Source: Novosphingobium kaempferiae (GTDB lineage Bacteria > Pseudomonadota > Alphaproteobacteria > Sphingomonadales > Sphingomonadaceae). Taken from it: DNA of 64,000 bases. This document shows positions 33,270-40,873 of this stretch, one piece after another; the stretch's first letter is position 1, and every line of letters begins with the position of its first letter. The DNA lies in assembly GCF_021227995.1 (NCBI RefSeq), contig NZ_CP089301.1, positions 1,984,001-2,048,000 on the forward strand, written 5' to 3'. Both the position numbers and the translations under genes were made by a program. The notes under the pieces were generated by a model, which worked only from the letters and a program-made list of their open reading frames with translations, was not told the origin of the DNA and made no database searches.

Positions 33270-33303
33270 TTCCGCAATGATCGGAAATGCCGCTTGTTTA
33301 TCG
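33270..33303 (+). promoter_or_regulatory. Repeated LysR-type operator, copy 1
   Basis: TTCCGCAATGATCGGAA is an inverted repeat (TTCCG/CGGAA, 7-bp spacer), followed at fixed distance by GCCG and GTTTATCG. The same 34-bp layout recurs at 36164 and 37513. It lies about 67 bp before the first ene-reductase gene. Confidence 0.7.
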
Positions 33304-33369
33304 GCAGTCCAGCGTCGGTTAATTCGTGCACATCGCCTTGCACGACGCGAGTGTGAAGATGGAGATGGT

Positions 33370-34461
33370 ATGCCGACATTATTCGATCCTATCGCGCTCG
33401 GGGCGCTCGTCGCCCGCAATCGCATCGTCATGGCGCCGCTGACGCGTAGCCGTGCGACCAGACAGAATGTCCCCACGGCGATGATGGCGGACTATTATGC
33501 GCAGCGAGCCACCGCCGGCCTCATCACGAGTGAGGCGATCGCTGTCTCGCAGCAGGGCGCTGGGTTCACCTACACGCCCGGCCTCTGGAGGGATGACCAC
33601 GTTGAGGCGTGGAAGCCGATCACGGGCGCGGTTCATGACAAAGGTGGTCTGGTCATCGCGCAACTGGCCCACAACGGCCGCGCGGGAGACTCGTCGGTGA
33701 TCGGCGAGCAGCCGGTATCGGCCAGCGCGACCACCCCGCCGATCGACAATTGGACGTATGACGGTCCCAAGCCTCCCAAAGCCTCGCGCGCCCTGCATCT
33801 GGACGAGATTCCCGGCATCATTGCGGACTTCGCCCATGCGGCACGCAACGCGATCACTGCCGGCTTCGACGGGGTGCAGATTCACGGGGCAAACGGCATG
33901 TTGCTCGACCAGTTCCTGCGCGACAACTGCAACCTGCGGAACGACGATTATGGTGGGAGCGTTCAAAATCGCATCCGGCTTCTGCGCGAAGTGACGCGGG
34001 CTGTATGCGACGTCGTGGGCGCCGAGCGCACCGCCGTGCGTCTGTCGCCGAACGGCGCGACCTGGGGTGTGGATGACAGCAATCCGACGCCGCTGTTCAC
34101 GGCAGCGGCGGCTATGCTGGACGAGATAGGTATCGCTTACCTCGAACTGCGCGAAACGGCGGCGGGGAGCGCATTCGGCGAGACCGACGTGCCGCGCCAA
34201 TCGCCGATGATCCGTCCACATTTCAAGGGGCCGCTCGTCCTCAACAACAATTACGACCATGCCAGGGCCCAGGCCGACCTCGACAGCGGTCTCGCCGATT
34301 CGATCAGCTTCGGTCGGTCGTTCCTGGCAAATCCTGATCTTGTCCGACGTCTGGACGAAGGTGCGCCGCTCAATGAGCCACGGCCGGAGCATTTCTATAC
34401 CCAGGGGGCGGAAGGTTACCTCGACTACCCGACGCTCCCTGAACTGGATGTCGCTGCCTGA
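33370..34461 (+). CDS. Old Yellow Enzyme family alkene reductase
   Basis: A 363-aa FMN-dependent ene-reductase of the NemA class. N-terminal strand LFDPIALGALVARNRIVMAPLTRSRA; AQLAHNGRAG; the catalytic His/Asn pair in QIHGANGMLLDQFLRDNCN (His 172, Asn 175); NDDYGGSVQNR; and the C-terminal phosphate-binding SFGRSFLANPDL. It would reduce activated C=C bonds of enals, enones, maleimides or nitro compounds with NADPH. The ATG at 33370 starts the conserved domain; the frame upstream is the operator region. The next gene, DJ-1-like, follows by 74 nt. It is close in sequence to the product of 37615-38700. Confidence 0.93.
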   Translation: MPTLFDPIALGALVARNRIVMAPLTRSRATRQNVPTAMMADYYAQRATAGLITSEAIAVSQQGAGFTYTPGLWRDDHVEAWKPITGAVHDKGGLVIAQLAHNGRAGDSSVIGEQPVSASATTPPIDNWTYDGPKPPKASRALHLDEIPGIIADFAHAARNAITAGFDGVQIHGANGMLLDQFLRDNCNLRNDDYGGSVQNRIRLLREVTRAVCDVVGAERTAVRLSPNGATWGVDDSNPTPLFTAAAAMLDEIGIAYLELRETAAGSAFGETDVPRQSPMIRPHFKGPLVLNNNYDHARAQADLDSGLADSISFGRSFLANPDLVRRLDEGAPLNEPRPEHFYTQGAEGYLDYPTLPELDVAA

Positions 34462-34535
34462 TTGTCCCGGACGCACCGGGCGAGATAGTCTCGCCCGGTC
34501 GCTTTCTCAACTTCGCTCACGAAAAGGATACGACC

Positions 34536-35192
34536 ATGGCAAAACGTGTGCTGCTGCTCCTGGCTGACGGGTTCGAGCCGCTCGAGGCTGCCGGCTTCAC
34601 GGATGTGCTCGGCTGGGCGAACATTGATGGCGAAGAACCCATCGAACTCGTGTCTGCCGGGCTTCGCCCCAAGCTGAAGGCGACCTTCGGCTTTTCGGTG
34701 ATCCCCGATGCGGTTGTCGCCGATCTCGATCTCGATCTCGATACCTTCGATGCTCTTGCCGTCCCTGGTGGTTTCGAGGGCGCGGGGTTCTATGAAGATG
34801 CCCTGGCTTCAGAGTTCACGTCCGTCATCGCGAAGTTCGAGGAAGCGGGGAAGCCGGTAGCCTCGGTGTGTGTCGCTTCCCTGTCGCTCGGGGCAGCAGG
34901 CGTTCTACGCGGCCGCCGGGCGACGACATATCATCAAATCGGCGGCAAGCGGAAGGCGCAGCTTGAAGGCTATGGCGCGACGTTCATCGATGAGCCGATC
35001 GTCGTCGAAGGAGGCCTGATCACCTCGACGGGGCCGGGCACGGCGATCGAGGTCGCGTTCACCCTTCTCGAGGAGCTGACCTCTCGTGCCAACGTGGACC
35101 ATATCCGCCAGCTCATGCGCATGCCACAGCCGTCTGCGTCATGGTACACGACCGCACAGGTCGACGACGCCCGGGACGCGGCGCACTTGTAA
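34536..35192 (+). CDS. DJ-1/PfpI family protein
   Basis: A 218-aa class I glutaminase-amidotransferase-like protein. N-terminal RVLLLLADGFEPLEAAGFTD supplies the conserved acidic residue; the nucleophile elbow is SVCVASLSLGAAG (Cys 112); and ATTYHQIGGK and ITSTGPGTAIEVAFTLLEEL follow. Relatives are glyoxalase III, deglycase-like or chaperone proteins handling reactive carbonyls. A Cys in the VCVAS context supports catalysis, but the substrate is unknown. It lies downstream of an ene-reductase, probably in the same transcript, and convergent to lysR. Confidence 0.88.
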   Translation: MAKRVLLLLADGFEPLEAAGFTDVLGWANIDGEEPIELVSAGLRPKLKATFGFSVIPDAVVADLDLDLDTFDALAVPGGFEGAGFYEDALASEFTSVIAKFEEAGKPVASVCVASLSLGAAGVLRGRRATTYHQIGGKRKAQLEGYGATFIDEPIVVEGGLITSTGPGTAIEVAFTLLEELTSRANVDHIRQLMRMPQPSASWYTTAQVDDARDAAHL

Positions 35193-35242
35193 GGGGCGTG
35201 ATCGACGTCGTTTGAGATAGAGGCCGTGCGTTCGGTGCCGCC

Positions 35243-36151
35243 TTATTCGGCATTCTCCTTCAGGTTGCTTTTCAGCGAATCCGTCATGAATTTCACGAAA
35301 ACCGAGATCTTCGGTAGCGGAAATTTGCTGCGCGGCCAGAGAAGCCGCAGCGCTCTCGTCTTCTTCGCGGCTTCTGGGAGTACCTCGCGGAGCCGATCTT
35401 CCTTCAGACGTTTCGCGATCGCGAAATAGGGGAGGCTGGCGATCCCATGCCCGCCTTCGGCGAGATCGGTGAGCGGGACGAACGACGTGACTGCGAGTGC
35501 GACCGGAAGCACTGTGCCCTCCGGTATGCCAGGTCCCCAGTCACCCAGCTTGCCGGTATCGTAGAAGCGATGATGCAGGAGTCGGTGCTTCATCAGGTCC
35601 GAGGAGACCCGTGGCACGCCCATCCTCTCCAGATAGGCAGGTGAGGCGACGAGGCGGTTCGTGAAATCGCCCAGCTTGACGTGCATCAGCCGACTGTCGC
35701 TCACTTCCCCCGAGCGAATGACCGCATCGAACCCATCATCGATCACATCGACGAAACGGTCATTATAGTCGAGGTCGAGTTCGATCTCGGGATAGCGCTC
35801 CATGAACTCGCCGAAAATCGGTGTCAGCAATTCGCTGGCGACCGGGACGCCAACCCGCAGCCGACCCCGGAGCGAGGTCGTGGTGTTGGCCAGCTCGGCC
35901 TCCGCCGCCTCCAGCCCGGAGAGGAAGGTGCGGCAGCGGTCGAGAAAAATCTCCCCTTCCTGGGTCAACGCGATGGCCCGAGTGGATCGGTGGAAGAGCC
36001 GCACGCCCAGTTGATCTTCCAGTTTGGCGATCGTCTTTCCGATTGCAGATGAGGACAGACCGAGATGCTGCCCCGCCAGCTTAAAGCTCAGCATGTCCGC
36101 CGCCTGCACGAACGCCGTCATGGCGCTTACGCTCTCGATCCTGATTCCCAT
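35243..36151 (-). CDS. LysR-family regulator of the flavoprotein island
   Basis: A 302-aa LysR protein. The N-terminal helix-turn-helix spans about 1-60 (MGIRIESVSAMTAFVQAADM, then GLSSSAIGKTIAKLEDQLGV, LFHRSTRAIALTQEG). The effector domain follows (RGRLRVGVPVASELLTPIFG, IPYFAI-like ASLPYFAIAKRL). The start is ATG 36151; the longer frame to 36292 reads back through the operator at 36164-36197, only 12 bp away, which suggests autoregulation. It is divergent from the flavin oxidoreductase at 36378. An electrophile or quinone inducer is inferred from the genes it flanks. Confidence 0.9.
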   Translation of the reverse strand: MGIRIESVSAMTAFVQAADMLSFKLAGQHLGLSSSAIGKTIAKLEDQLGVRLFHRSTRAIALTQEGEIFLDRCRTFLSGLEAAEAELANTTTSLRGRLRVGVPVASELLTPIFGEFMERYPEIELDLDYNDRFVDVIDDGFDAVIRSGEVSDSRLMHVKLGDFTNRLVASPAYLERMGVPRVSSDLMKHRLLHHRFYDTGKLGDWGPGIPEGTVLPVALAVTSFVPLTDLAEGGHGIASLPYFAIAKRLKEDRLREVLPEAAKKTRALRLLWPRSKFPLPKISVFVKFMTDSLKSNLKENAE

Positions 36152-36163
36152 GAAATCGTATCC

Positions 36164-36197
36164 TTCCGCAATGTTCGGAAAAGCGGACCATTTATCG
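36164..36197. promoter_or_regulatory. Repeated LysR-type operator, copy 2
   Basis: TTCCGCAATGTTCGGAA followed by AAGCGG and TTTATCG, the best-preserved inverted copy. It sits immediately upstream of lysR and about 180 bp before the divergent flavin oxidoreductase gene, the usual place for a LysR regulatory site controlling both. Confidence 0.75.
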
Positions 36198-36377
36198 GGC
36201 GATCCATTGGCATTAGTCAAGGAGCAAGAGTTCAACGCGGTTAGGCGGACAGGCAAAGTTCTGGCCGAATCTGGGCCGAAATTCAAACTCATCGTCAGAG
36301 TAATGGCGGTGAATTTTTTCTACTGAACGCGAATTCAACTGTCTGCCTGAGACACACCGCAATCAAGGAGTGCCGAT

Positions 36378-37466
36378 ATGTCCGTATCATATCTCTTCGA
36401 ACCGCTCACGCTTCTCCACGGACCGGCGATGCGCAACCGCTTCATGCTGGCGCCGCTCACCAACCAGCAGAGTGAGCTCGATGGCCGGGCCTCCGAGTTT
36501 GACCTGGAGTGGTTCCGTCAGCTGTCGCAAGGCGGCTATGGGCTGCTGACCACCTGCGCCTCGCACGTCGAAGCCGGTGGCATCGCGTTCGCGCGGCAGT
36601 TGGGCATCTTCGACGACGCGCAACTGCCAGGGCTGACCGAGATCGCGAGGCTGATCCGGGAAGGCGGCGGCCTGTCGGCAGTGCAACTGCACCATGCCGG
36701 CCATCGCGCCGCACCCGTTCTGGGCGGCATTCCATCTCCAGCATCCGATCGTACATTGCCGGGCGTGAAGGCGCTGACCACTCAGGAGGTGGAGCGGATA
36801 CGGGATAGTTTCATCGCAGCGGCGAAGCGCGCGGAGAAAGCGGGCTTCGACGGAGTTGCTCTCCACGGCGCGTTCGGCTGGATCCTGCTCGAATTCATGT
36901 CGCCACTGCTCAATGATCGCACGGACAAATATGGCGGAAGCCTCGAAAACAGAGCACGCCTGACGATCGAGATCATGGAGGGCATTCGCGCGGCGTGCGG
37001 CCCCGACTTCCAGATCGGCTGGCGTCTGTCTGTCGAGCGATACGGCCTCGTCCTGGAGGAATTGCGCGAGATCGCCGCCACTATCTTCGATCGCGAGCTG
37101 ATCGACTATCTCGACCTCGCCCTGTGGGACACCACGCAGGTCGTCCAGGAGGGTGTCTTCGCAGGGCGCAAGATGCTCAGTCTCTTCACGGAGATTGCGC
37201 GCAAGGGCGTGCGGTTGGGCGTAGCGGGAAAGATCTGGACCGCGCAGCACGCGGCCGAGATTCTCGACGAAGGGGCCGACTTTGTGATCGTGGGCCGTCC
37301 CGCGATACTCGAGCGCGACTATCCCCTGCGCGTGCAGGCCGACCCTTTCCACAAAAGCCCCGGGTTGCCGACGACCGGAGAATATCTGCGCCAGGGCGGG
37401 CTCAGCGAGCGCTTTATCCGGCACCTGCGGGGCTGGGACTACTTCTTCGTCCCAGGAAGCGTCTGA
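36378..37466 (+). CDS. NADH:flavin oxidoreductase (OYE family), atypical active site
   Basis: A 362-aa OYE-fold flavoprotein, clearly a different branch from the two NemA-like enzymes. It has MRNRFMLAPLTNQQSELDGR, SAVQLHHAGHR, NDRTDKYGGSLENRARLTIEI and the phosphate-binding FVIVGRPAILERDYPLRV. The usual His-x-x-Asn (or His-x-x-His) pair in the active site reads HGAFGWILLEFMSP (His 163, Phe 166), so the second residue is Phe. The activity may be altered toward other substrates. It is transcribed divergently from lysR across the shared operator and followed by the third flavoprotein gene after 148 nt. Confidence 0.9.
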   Translation: MSVSYLFEPLTLLHGPAMRNRFMLAPLTNQQSELDGRASEFDLEWFRQLSQGGYGLLTTCASHVEAGGIAFARQLGIFDDAQLPGLTEIARLIREGGGLSAVQLHHAGHRAAPVLGGIPSPASDRTLPGVKALTTQEVERIRDSFIAAAKRAEKAGFDGVALHGAFGWILLEFMSPLLNDRTDKYGGSLENRARLTIEIMEGIRAACGPDFQIGWRLSVERYGLVLEELREIAATIFDRELIDYLDLALWDTTQVVQEGVFAGRKMLSLFTEIARKGVRLGVAGKIWTAQHAAEILDEGADFVIVGRPAILERDYPLRVQADPFHKSPGLPTTGEYLRQGGLSERFIRHLRGWDYFFVPGSV

Positions 37467-37512
37467 TCCGTCTCGCAGGGCGATGAAGCATCGTCAGCAT
37501 GATTTCGATTTG

Positions 37513-37546
37513 CGCCGCAATGTTCGGAAAAGCGGCCTGTTTATCG
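37513..37546 (+). promoter_or_regulatory. Repeated LysR-type operator, copy 3
   Basis: CCGCAATGTTCGGAA then AAGCGG and TTTATCG, the same as copy 2 except that the outer left arm has changed (CG instead of TT). It lies about 70 bp before the ene-reductase gene at 37615, the same spacing as copy 1 to its gene. Confidence 0.72.
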
Positions 37547-37614
37547 ACCATTTGCTCCCACTTAATTTGATGCTCATCGCACCAGACGGCGCGACCGAGT
37601 TGATGGAGACCCCC

Positions 37615-38700
37615 ATGACGACCCTCTTCGATCCAGTCGCGCTTGGCGCAATGAATGCTTCCAACCGCGTGCTGATGGCGCCCATGACCCGCGGACGCGC
37701 AACCCGTGACCATGTCCCGACCCCGATCATGGTGGACTACTATGCGCAGCGTGCCTCTGCCGGACTGATCATCAGCGAGGCCATCGGCATTTCCCGTCAG
37801 GGCCTCGGCTGGGCCTATGCTCCCGGTCTGTGGACGGCAGAGCAGGTCGAGGCGTGGAAGCCTGTAACGCAGGCTGTTCACGACCGGGGCGGACTGATCA
37901 TCGCACAGCTCTGGCACATGGGACGCATGACGCACTCCGCGATCACGGGCGAGCAGCCTGTGTCGTGCAGCGCGACCGCTACACCCGGACATGCACACAC
38001 ATATGACGGTACGATGCCGTATGAGGTTGCCCGGCCCCTGGCTATCGAGGAGATCCCCGGGATTGTCACCGACCACGTCCGCGCGGCGCTCAATGCCATG
38101 GCCGCCGGTTTTGACGGTGTGCAGATCCACGCCGCGAATGGGCAGCTTATCGACCAGTTCCTGCGCAACGGCTCTAATACGCGCACCGACCGCTACGGTG
38201 GTTGCATCGAGAACCGCGTGCGCCTGCTAGTCGAGGTCACCAAGGCGGTGGCCGCGGCCATCGGCGCGGACCGCACGTCCGTCCGCCTCAGCCCCAATGG
38301 CGAGACGTATGGGGTCGACGACAGCGACCCGACGCCGCTGTTCGTAACCGCCGCGGCGGCGTTGGACAAGATCGGCATCGCATTTCTGGAACTGAAGGAA
38401 GCCAGCCCGCAGGGCACCTTCGTGTCGAGCGACGTGCCCCGCCAATCACCGATGATGCGTCCGCACTTCACAGGGCCGCTGGTTCTTAACAGTGACTACG
38501 ACTTTGCGAGTGCGCAGGCCGCTCTGGACAGTGGAGTGGCCGACGCGATCAGTTTCGGCCGGCCCTTCGTAGCCAACCCAGATCTCGTCGTTCGCTTCCG
38601 TGAGGGCGCGCCGCTGAATGCGACGCGGGAAGAAACACTCTACACGCAGGGCGCCGAGGGCTTCACTGACTATCCCGCTCTGTCCGAGATAATGGCCTGA
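37615..38700 (+). CDS. Old Yellow Enzyme family alkene reductase (second NemA-like copy)
   Basis: A 361-aa ene-reductase homologous along its length to the product of 33370-34461: LFDPVALGAMNASNRVLMAPMTRGRA, AQLWHMGRM, catalytic QIHAANGQLIDQFLRNGSN with the normal His/Asn pair, RYGGCIENR and SFGRPFVANPDL. The Trp-His-Met-Gly-Arg spelling is that of canonical NemA/OYE proteins. The ATG at 37615 is preferred over 37603 because a GGAGA ribosome site precedes it. It heads a run of same-strand glutathione and thiol genes to 42304. Confidence 0.93.
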   Translation: MTTLFDPVALGAMNASNRVLMAPMTRGRATRDHVPTPIMVDYYAQRASAGLIISEAIGISRQGLGWAYAPGLWTAEQVEAWKPVTQAVHDRGGLIIAQLWHMGRMTHSAITGEQPVSCSATATPGHAHTYDGTMPYEVARPLAIEEIPGIVTDHVRAALNAMAAGFDGVQIHAANGQLIDQFLRNGSNTRTDRYGGCIENRVRLLVEVTKAVAAAIGADRTSVRLSPNGETYGVDDSDPTPLFVTAAAALDKIGIAFLELKEASPQGTFVSSDVPRQSPMMRPHFTGPLVLNSDYDFASAQAALDSGVADAISFGRPFVANPDLVVRFREGAPLNATREETLYTQGAEGFTDYPALSEIMA

Positions 38701-38759
38701 AGACGAGCGTCTCCCGCCATCTCCGTAACATCCTCTCAAGCCCTTCTGAGGAGCCCAAG

Positions 38760-39638
38760 ATGAACGACGCACAGCAAAACCAGCCCGCCGGTTACGTGCC
38801 GCCGAAGGTGTGGTCGCAGAAGACGACCTATGGCGGCGCCTTCGGCAGCAGCAACCGGCCGGTGTCGGGTGCGACTTTCGAAAAAGCGCTGCCGATCGGG
38901 AAGCACCCGCTCCAGCTCTACTCGCAGGGCACCCCCAATGGGCAGAAAGTCACGATCATGCTCGAGGAACTACTCGCCGCCGGCCATACAGGGGCCGAGT
39001 ATGACGCCTGGCTGATCGACATCTTCAAGGGTGACCAGTTCGGCAGCGGCTTTACCGAGATCAACCCCAACTCCAAGATTCCGGCCCTGGTCGACCGCTC
39101 TTCCGATCCGGTCACGCCCGTATTCGAGACGGGCTCGATCCTCGTCTACCTCGCCGAGAAGTTCGGGGTGTTTCTGCCAACCGAGCTTCAGGCGCGCACG
39201 CGGACGTTCAACTGGCTGATGTGGCAGATGGGCACGGCGCCGTTCGTCGGTGGCGGCCTGGGCCACTTCTACGCCTATGCCCCGTTCAAGATCGAGTATG
39301 CGATCGACCGCTACGCCATGGAAGTGAAGCGGCAGTTGCACGTCCTCGACACGCATCTGGCGAAGAACGAATTCCTCGCAGGCGATCAATACACGATCGC
39401 CGACATGGCAGTATGGCCGTGGCAGCCCGGCAGCCTCTACGGGGTCTACAACACACACGAGTTCGTCGGCGTCGAGGAGTATGTTCATCTCCTGCGCTGG
39501 TATCGGGCGATAGGCGAGCGACCGGCGGTGAAGCGCGGCCGGGTCGTCAATCGCCGGTCGGACAATCCGGGCGGGTTCCTGCTCGAACGTCACGACGCTT
39601 CCGACATCGACGCGATCGTGCCGACCACGGCCCGGTAG
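38760..39638 (+). CDS. yghU: YghU-like glutathione S-transferase/disulfide-bond oxidoreductase
   Basis: A 292-aa nu-class glutathione transferase. It has the long N-terminal arm (PPKVWSQKTTYGGAFGSSNRP) and the thioredoxin fold with LYSQGTPNGQKVTIMLEELL. The EINPNSKIPALVDRSSDP loop, ETGSILVYLAEKFG and a C-terminal helical domain with DQYTIADMAVWPW follow. YghU-type enzymes bind two glutathiones and reduce organic peroxides or disulfides. The ATG at 38760 follows a GAGGAGCCCAAG ribosome region and lies 59 nt after the ene-reductase stop. It is probably in the same transcript. Confidence 0.92.
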   Translation: MNDAQQNQPAGYVPPKVWSQKTTYGGAFGSSNRPVSGATFEKALPIGKHPLQLYSQGTPNGQKVTIMLEELLAAGHTGAEYDAWLIDIFKGDQFGSGFTEINPNSKIPALVDRSSDPVTPVFETGSILVYLAEKFGVFLPTELQARTRTFNWLMWQMGTAPFVGGGLGHFYAYAPFKIEYAIDRYAMEVKRQLHVLDTHLAKNEFLAGDQYTIADMAVWPWQPGSLYGVYNTHEFVGVEEYVHLLRWYRAIGERPAVKRGRVVNRRSDNPGGFLLERHDASDIDAIVPTTAR

Positions 39639-39725
39639 CCGAACAATCCCAGCCTCCGGGTCAACAACGGTCGCCGCACGCGGTGGCGGCCGAACCCTTT
39701 CGCACGCCTTCATACCACGGAGATT

Positions 39726-40340
39726 ATGATGAAGCTTTACTATGCACATGGCTCCTGCGGCCTCTCGCCGCAGATTCTGCTTCGCGAGGCGGAGCTGGCC
39801 TTCGATCTCGTCGAGGTCGACTTCGCCACCAAGACGACCCCAGAGGGCGACTATCTCAAGGTGACACCCAAGGGCTTCGTCCCGGCGCTGCAGCTGGACG
39901 ATGGCGACGTGATCACCGAAGGCGCGGTGCTCCTGCAGTGGATCGCCGACCAGGTGCCCGAGCGCGGCCTGCTGCCGGCGTTCGGCACCCGCGAGCGCTA
40001 CCGCGCGCTGGAATGGCTCAACGTCGTCGCGACAGATCTCCACAAGGGCATGGCGACGATGTTCTCGCCTTCCATCGATGATGCGTCGAAGGCGCGCTTC
40101 GCCGACGGGTTCCTGCGCGGCCGCTTCAAGGTCATCGAGGACCACCTGTCCCGGAACGACTATCTTCTGGGCGCCGCGTTCTCGGCTCCCGATGCCTACC
40201 TCTACAACGTGCTGTGCTGGCCACCGCGCGTCGGCATCGACCTGTCAGAATACACCGCGATCGAGCGGTTCATGCAGCGCATGGAGCAGCAGCCCAGCGT
40301 TCTGGCCGCTCGCGCAGCCGAGGACACGCCGCCGCGGTGA
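39726..40340 (+). CDS. Beta-class glutathione S-transferase
   Basis: A 204-aa cytosolic GST. The N-terminal KLYYAHGSCGLSPQILLREA carries the beta-class catalytic Cys (position 10-11), and KGFVPALQLDDGDVITEGAVLLQWIAD is the glutathione-binding half. The C-terminal domain has NDYLLGAAFSAPDAYLYNVLCW. It would conjugate or reduce electrophiles with glutathione. Tandem ATG codons at 39726 and 39729 follow GGAG; the first is used. It sits 87 nt after the YghU-like gene, in the glutathione-centred part of the island. Confidence 0.9.
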   Translation: MMKLYYAHGSCGLSPQILLREAELAFDLVEVDFATKTTPEGDYLKVTPKGFVPALQLDDGDVITEGAVLLQWIADQVPERGLLPAFGTRERYRALEWLNVVATDLHKGMATMFSPSIDDASKARFADGFLRGRFKVIEDHLSRNDYLLGAAFSAPDAYLYNVLCWPPRVGIDLSEYTAIERFMQRMEQQPSVLAARAAEDTPPR

Positions 40341-40445
40341 TCCGCATCCCGGTCGCGCCTCCGACCCAGCGGTCGCGACCACCCCACCCTCAACAATCAC
40401 TTTTCGCCCCCGGCACTTCGGCCGACAGCACCAAGGAAGATGACA

Positions 40446-40784
40446 ATGGACTGGAATGAAAACCGCACCCACCTTCTTGCAAACGTGGGCAAACTGGCAA
40501 CCCTGACGCCCGACACGGTGAAGGGTTACATGACGGCTTCCAGCGCCGGCGCGAAGACCGCGCTCCTGGACGAGAAGACCCGCCAGTTGATCTCGCTCGC
40601 GGTTGCCGTCACCACACGTTGCGACGGCTGCATCTCGATCCACACCAACGAGGCCGCGAAGGCCGGCGCGACGCGCGAAGAGGTGGCCGAAGCGCTCGGC
40701 GTGGCGGTCGCCATGAATGCGAGTGCCGCGCTCGTCTATTCAAGCCGCACGCTCGAGGCTTTTGACGCCGCGCCCGGCGCCTGA
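40446..40784 (+). CDS. Carboxymuconolactone decarboxylase/AhpD-like protein
   Basis: A 112-aa AhpD-fold protein. The signature EKTRQLISLAVAVTTRCDGCISIHTNEAAKAG contains the redox CxxC and following His that define AhpD-type alkylhydroperoxidases. It likely supports peroxide or thiol reduction with the neighbouring GSTs and glutathione reductase, rather than aromatic degradation. The ATG at 40446 is chosen because AAGGAAG lies 7-9 nt upstream; the ATG at 40440 would leave no spacing. Confidence 0.88.
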   Translation: MDWNENRTHLLANVGKLATLTPDTVKGYMTASSAGAKTALLDEKTRQLISLAVAVTTRCDGCISIHTNEAAKAGATREEVAEALGVAVAMNASAALVYSSRTLEAFDAAPGA

Positions 40785-40873
40785 GCCGGCCAGCGGGATG
40801 CTCGGCGGCGAGGGCGGCTTTTGCGCCCTCCCGTCGCGGCAGGCACCGACGCTCTGGAAGATTGGATCGACAG

